6,432 bases of DNA from an uncultured Oscillospiraceae bacterium. Its GTDB lineage: Bacteria > Bacillota > Clostridia > Oscillospirales > Acutalibacteraceae. Shown here in pieces: positions 4,943 through 6,432 of the stretch. The stretch's first letter is position 1; each line of letters opens with the position of its first letter. Made by a program: the position numbers and the translations under genes. The notes beneath the pieces were generated by a model. The model worked only from the letters and a program-made list of their open reading frames with translations, was not told the origin of the DNA and did not search any database. The DNA is taken from assembly GCA_958451705.1 (NCBI GenBank), contig CAUDRD010000097.1, positions 1-6,432 on the forward strand, read 5' to 3'.

Positions 4943-6432
4943 TTATTGCTCAGCGTCGCTGTCGGCCTCTCTGCGCCTTTTCAGCTCGTTTTCAATCCTC
5001 TCCCGCTCTTCTTTATTGTCCTTAATAAAAAACGCCGGAATAAGGTACAGGAACGCTCCTATGGCCGGTCCTAAAATGAACAGCGGCCACTGCCAGTCGT
5101 AAAAAGCCTGACTCTGCCCCGCAACACCTTCTATGCTGCCGTCAAAATGAAGCAGCTCCAGCACAAGTCCGTTTATGAAAAGCTGAATGGCGGCGGTTAT
5201 TTTAGCTGTAAAGTTCTGCATTGAAGATACAAGTCCCTCGGTTCTCTTCCCCGTCTTCCACTCCATATAATCAACGGAATCGGCTATAAGGGAACGAAGA
5301 GACATATTTGTGGCTGAGGACGGGATTGTTATAAGTGACATAATTACCGCCACAGCTATCATTTGAGGTAAAGTTTTGTATCCTATAAAATAGGCGATTA
5401 TTCTTATTACTACGGTGGCGAGCTGAGTTATTATCAGCACATTTTTTCTTCCGCCGAATTTATTGGCAATCTTTACGGCAAAAAACATGGCAAAGGCTCC
5501 GGGAATGGAGGAAATTGCACCGTACCAGAACTGAACAGTTTCACCGTTCATCACATAGCCGCCGATCTGATAAGACACGCAGTATTTGAAAAAGTAAATC
5601 CACGGCACGGTAATACTAAGGCTGCCGAAAATCTGAGCAAAAATCAGACATAAAAGATTGCGGTTGCTAAAGAGAATTTTAAAGTTTTCTATTATGGAAA
5701 CGTTTTCAGTATTTCCGCTGAGGATAACTCTCTCTTTTGTTTTAGCGGCGAATATGGAAAGCAGCTCTCCGCCGAAGCCGAACACAAGGCCGAAGATAAA
5801 GAACAGCGTCTTTTCGCTTATTCCCATAGCCTCCCTTGCGCCTAAAATAAGGGGAATAAGACCCACTAAACCTGTGGCTGCCGAAATAAATATATTAAGC
5901 CACTGGGCCACCCTGGAGCGCTCCTTTGATATAGGAGATATCAGAGACAGTGTTCCCCAGAGGGCTACGTCCTGAAAGGAATAGAACATATCCCACGCCA
6001 GATACACGCACAGTACAAAGGCCATGGAAAGAGTTTCGGAAAAACCGAAATCCACAAACATCAAAAGGGACAGTATTCCCACAACTATGGGAAGCTTGCC
6101 TAAAAAGGGATGCAGCTTCTGCCCCGGAGCCGCCTTTCTGCGGTCCACAAGGCTGCCGACTAACGGGTCGTTTATGCCGTCCCATACACGGCTTATACTG
6201 GTAATGATTCCTACGTTAAGGGAGGAGATGTGAAGAATGTTGGTGCAAAAATAGAAAAGCCAGCCGTTTACCAGGTTGTAAGTGAGATTCTGACCTGCGA
6301 GTCCCACGGAAAAGGCCGTCATCTCCCTGTTGGGCACATACCCTTCTTTTGCATGCTTATCAGTAAAATAAACAAATGGATTTTTAGTTTTTATTCTGCC
6401 CTCATCATCAAATTCATGCTCCTTATGTTTCA
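4943..6432 (-). CDS. GPH/MelB-type sugar:cation symporter (MFS superfamily), 5' end at window edge
   Basis: On the minus strand the frame ends at TAA (4943-4945) and stays open to the right edge, giving 495 visible residues counted from Lys at 6428-6430. A GTG at 6337 (464 aa) is a possible start, but the frame upstream of it reads as protein (KNPFVYFTDKHAKEGYVP). The codon at 6431-6433 reads NTG, so the true start may be there. About twelve hydrophobic segments are visible. The GPH signature RVWDGINDPLVG carries Asp84 and Asp88, which match the cation-binding Asp55 and Asp59 of MelB. FQDVALWG (Asp154, Trp158) matches the MelB sugar-site Asp124/Trp128 region. The tail (KEERERIENELKRRRE) is charged and probably cytoplasmic. 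Substrate is unknown: a glycoside, pentoside or hexuronide is expected from the family. No neighbour in the window helps. Confidence 0.88.
   Translation of the reverse strand, partial: KHKEHEFDDEGRIKTKNPFVYFTDKHAKEGYVPNREMTAFSVGLAGQNLTYNLVNGWLFYFCTNILHISSLNVGIITSISRVWDGINDPLVGSLVDRRKAAPGQKLHPFLGKLPIVVGILSLLMFVDFGFSETLSMAFVLCVYLAWDMFYSFQDVALWGTLSLISPISKERSRVAQWLNIFISAATGLVGLIPLILGAREAMGISEKTLFFIFGLVFGFGGELLSIFAAKTKERVILSGNTENVSIIENFKILFSNRNLLCLIFAQIFGSLSITVPWIYFFKYCVSYQIGGYVMNGETVQFWYGAISSIPGAFAMFFAVKIANKFGGRKNVLIITQLATVVIRIIAYFIGYKTLPQMIAVAVIMSLITIPSSATNMSLRSLIADSVDYMEWKTGKRTEGLVSSMQNFTAKITAAIQLFINGLVLELLHFDGSIEGVAGQSQAFYDWQWPLFILGPAIGAFLYLIPAFFIKDNKEERERIENELKRRREADSDAEQ

Noticed and set aside
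4212..5102. Several plus-strand frames of 62-119 codons rich in Cys and Phe
   Set aside because: They encode the 215-bp repeat in different phases, and the last one runs antisense into the symporter gene. There is no coding signal and no good start.
6399..6422. AAGGAG followed by ATG on the minus strand as the symporter start
   Set aside because: The ATG codons there are out of frame with the symporter and lead to a stop after eight codons.

Overview
The window looks like the chromosome of a low- to moderate-GC Gram-positive anaerobe, most likely a gut clostridium of the Ruminococcus/Oscillospirales type. The reasons are consensus sigma-A promoters, strong AGGAGG ribosome sites, a TTG start codon, a YabE-type DUF348-G5-3D protein and an LCP protein. 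This placement is inference from gene content and style; no marker gene is present.

Layout, left to right. (1) Positions 2-121 hold the last 39 codons of an unidentified plus-strand gene, closed by a strong terminator. (2) An AT-rich non-coding stretch of about 340 bases follows. It carries a WalR-like box and a pair of repeats that run into a perfect-consensus promoter (TTGACA, 17 bp, TATAAT). (3) This promoter drives a secreted DUF348-G5-3D cell-wall protein (657-1901), which ends in its own terminator. (4) A second promoter drives a membrane-anchored LytR-CpsA-Psr (LCP) protein (2029-3582), also with its own terminator. (5) About 1.24 kb without a believable gene (3635-4876) is filled with a mosaic of repeats and hairpins. 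(6) A converging minus-strand gene (stop at 4943) encodes a GPH/MelB-type sugar:cation symporter. Its reading frame runs off the right edge.

The 3D protein and the LCP protein both act at the cell envelope: one as a probable peptidoglycan-remodelling enzyme, the other as a probable glycopolymer-peptidoglycan ligase. Each has its own promoter and terminator, so they are neighbours with a related job, not an operon. The symporter belongs to a separate unit.

The least ordinary part is the intergenic mosaic. It has three copies of a 215-bp-type unit, two tandem 86/87-nt blocks each bounded by its own perfect 10-bp inverted repeat, four short GC-rich hairpins with an (T/G)CA loop, and two copies of an ACTTTTGTC-type palindrome. 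In two of these families the copies differ in sequence but keep base pairing through compensatory changes. That suggests the folded form, as RNA or single-stranded DNA, is what matters.
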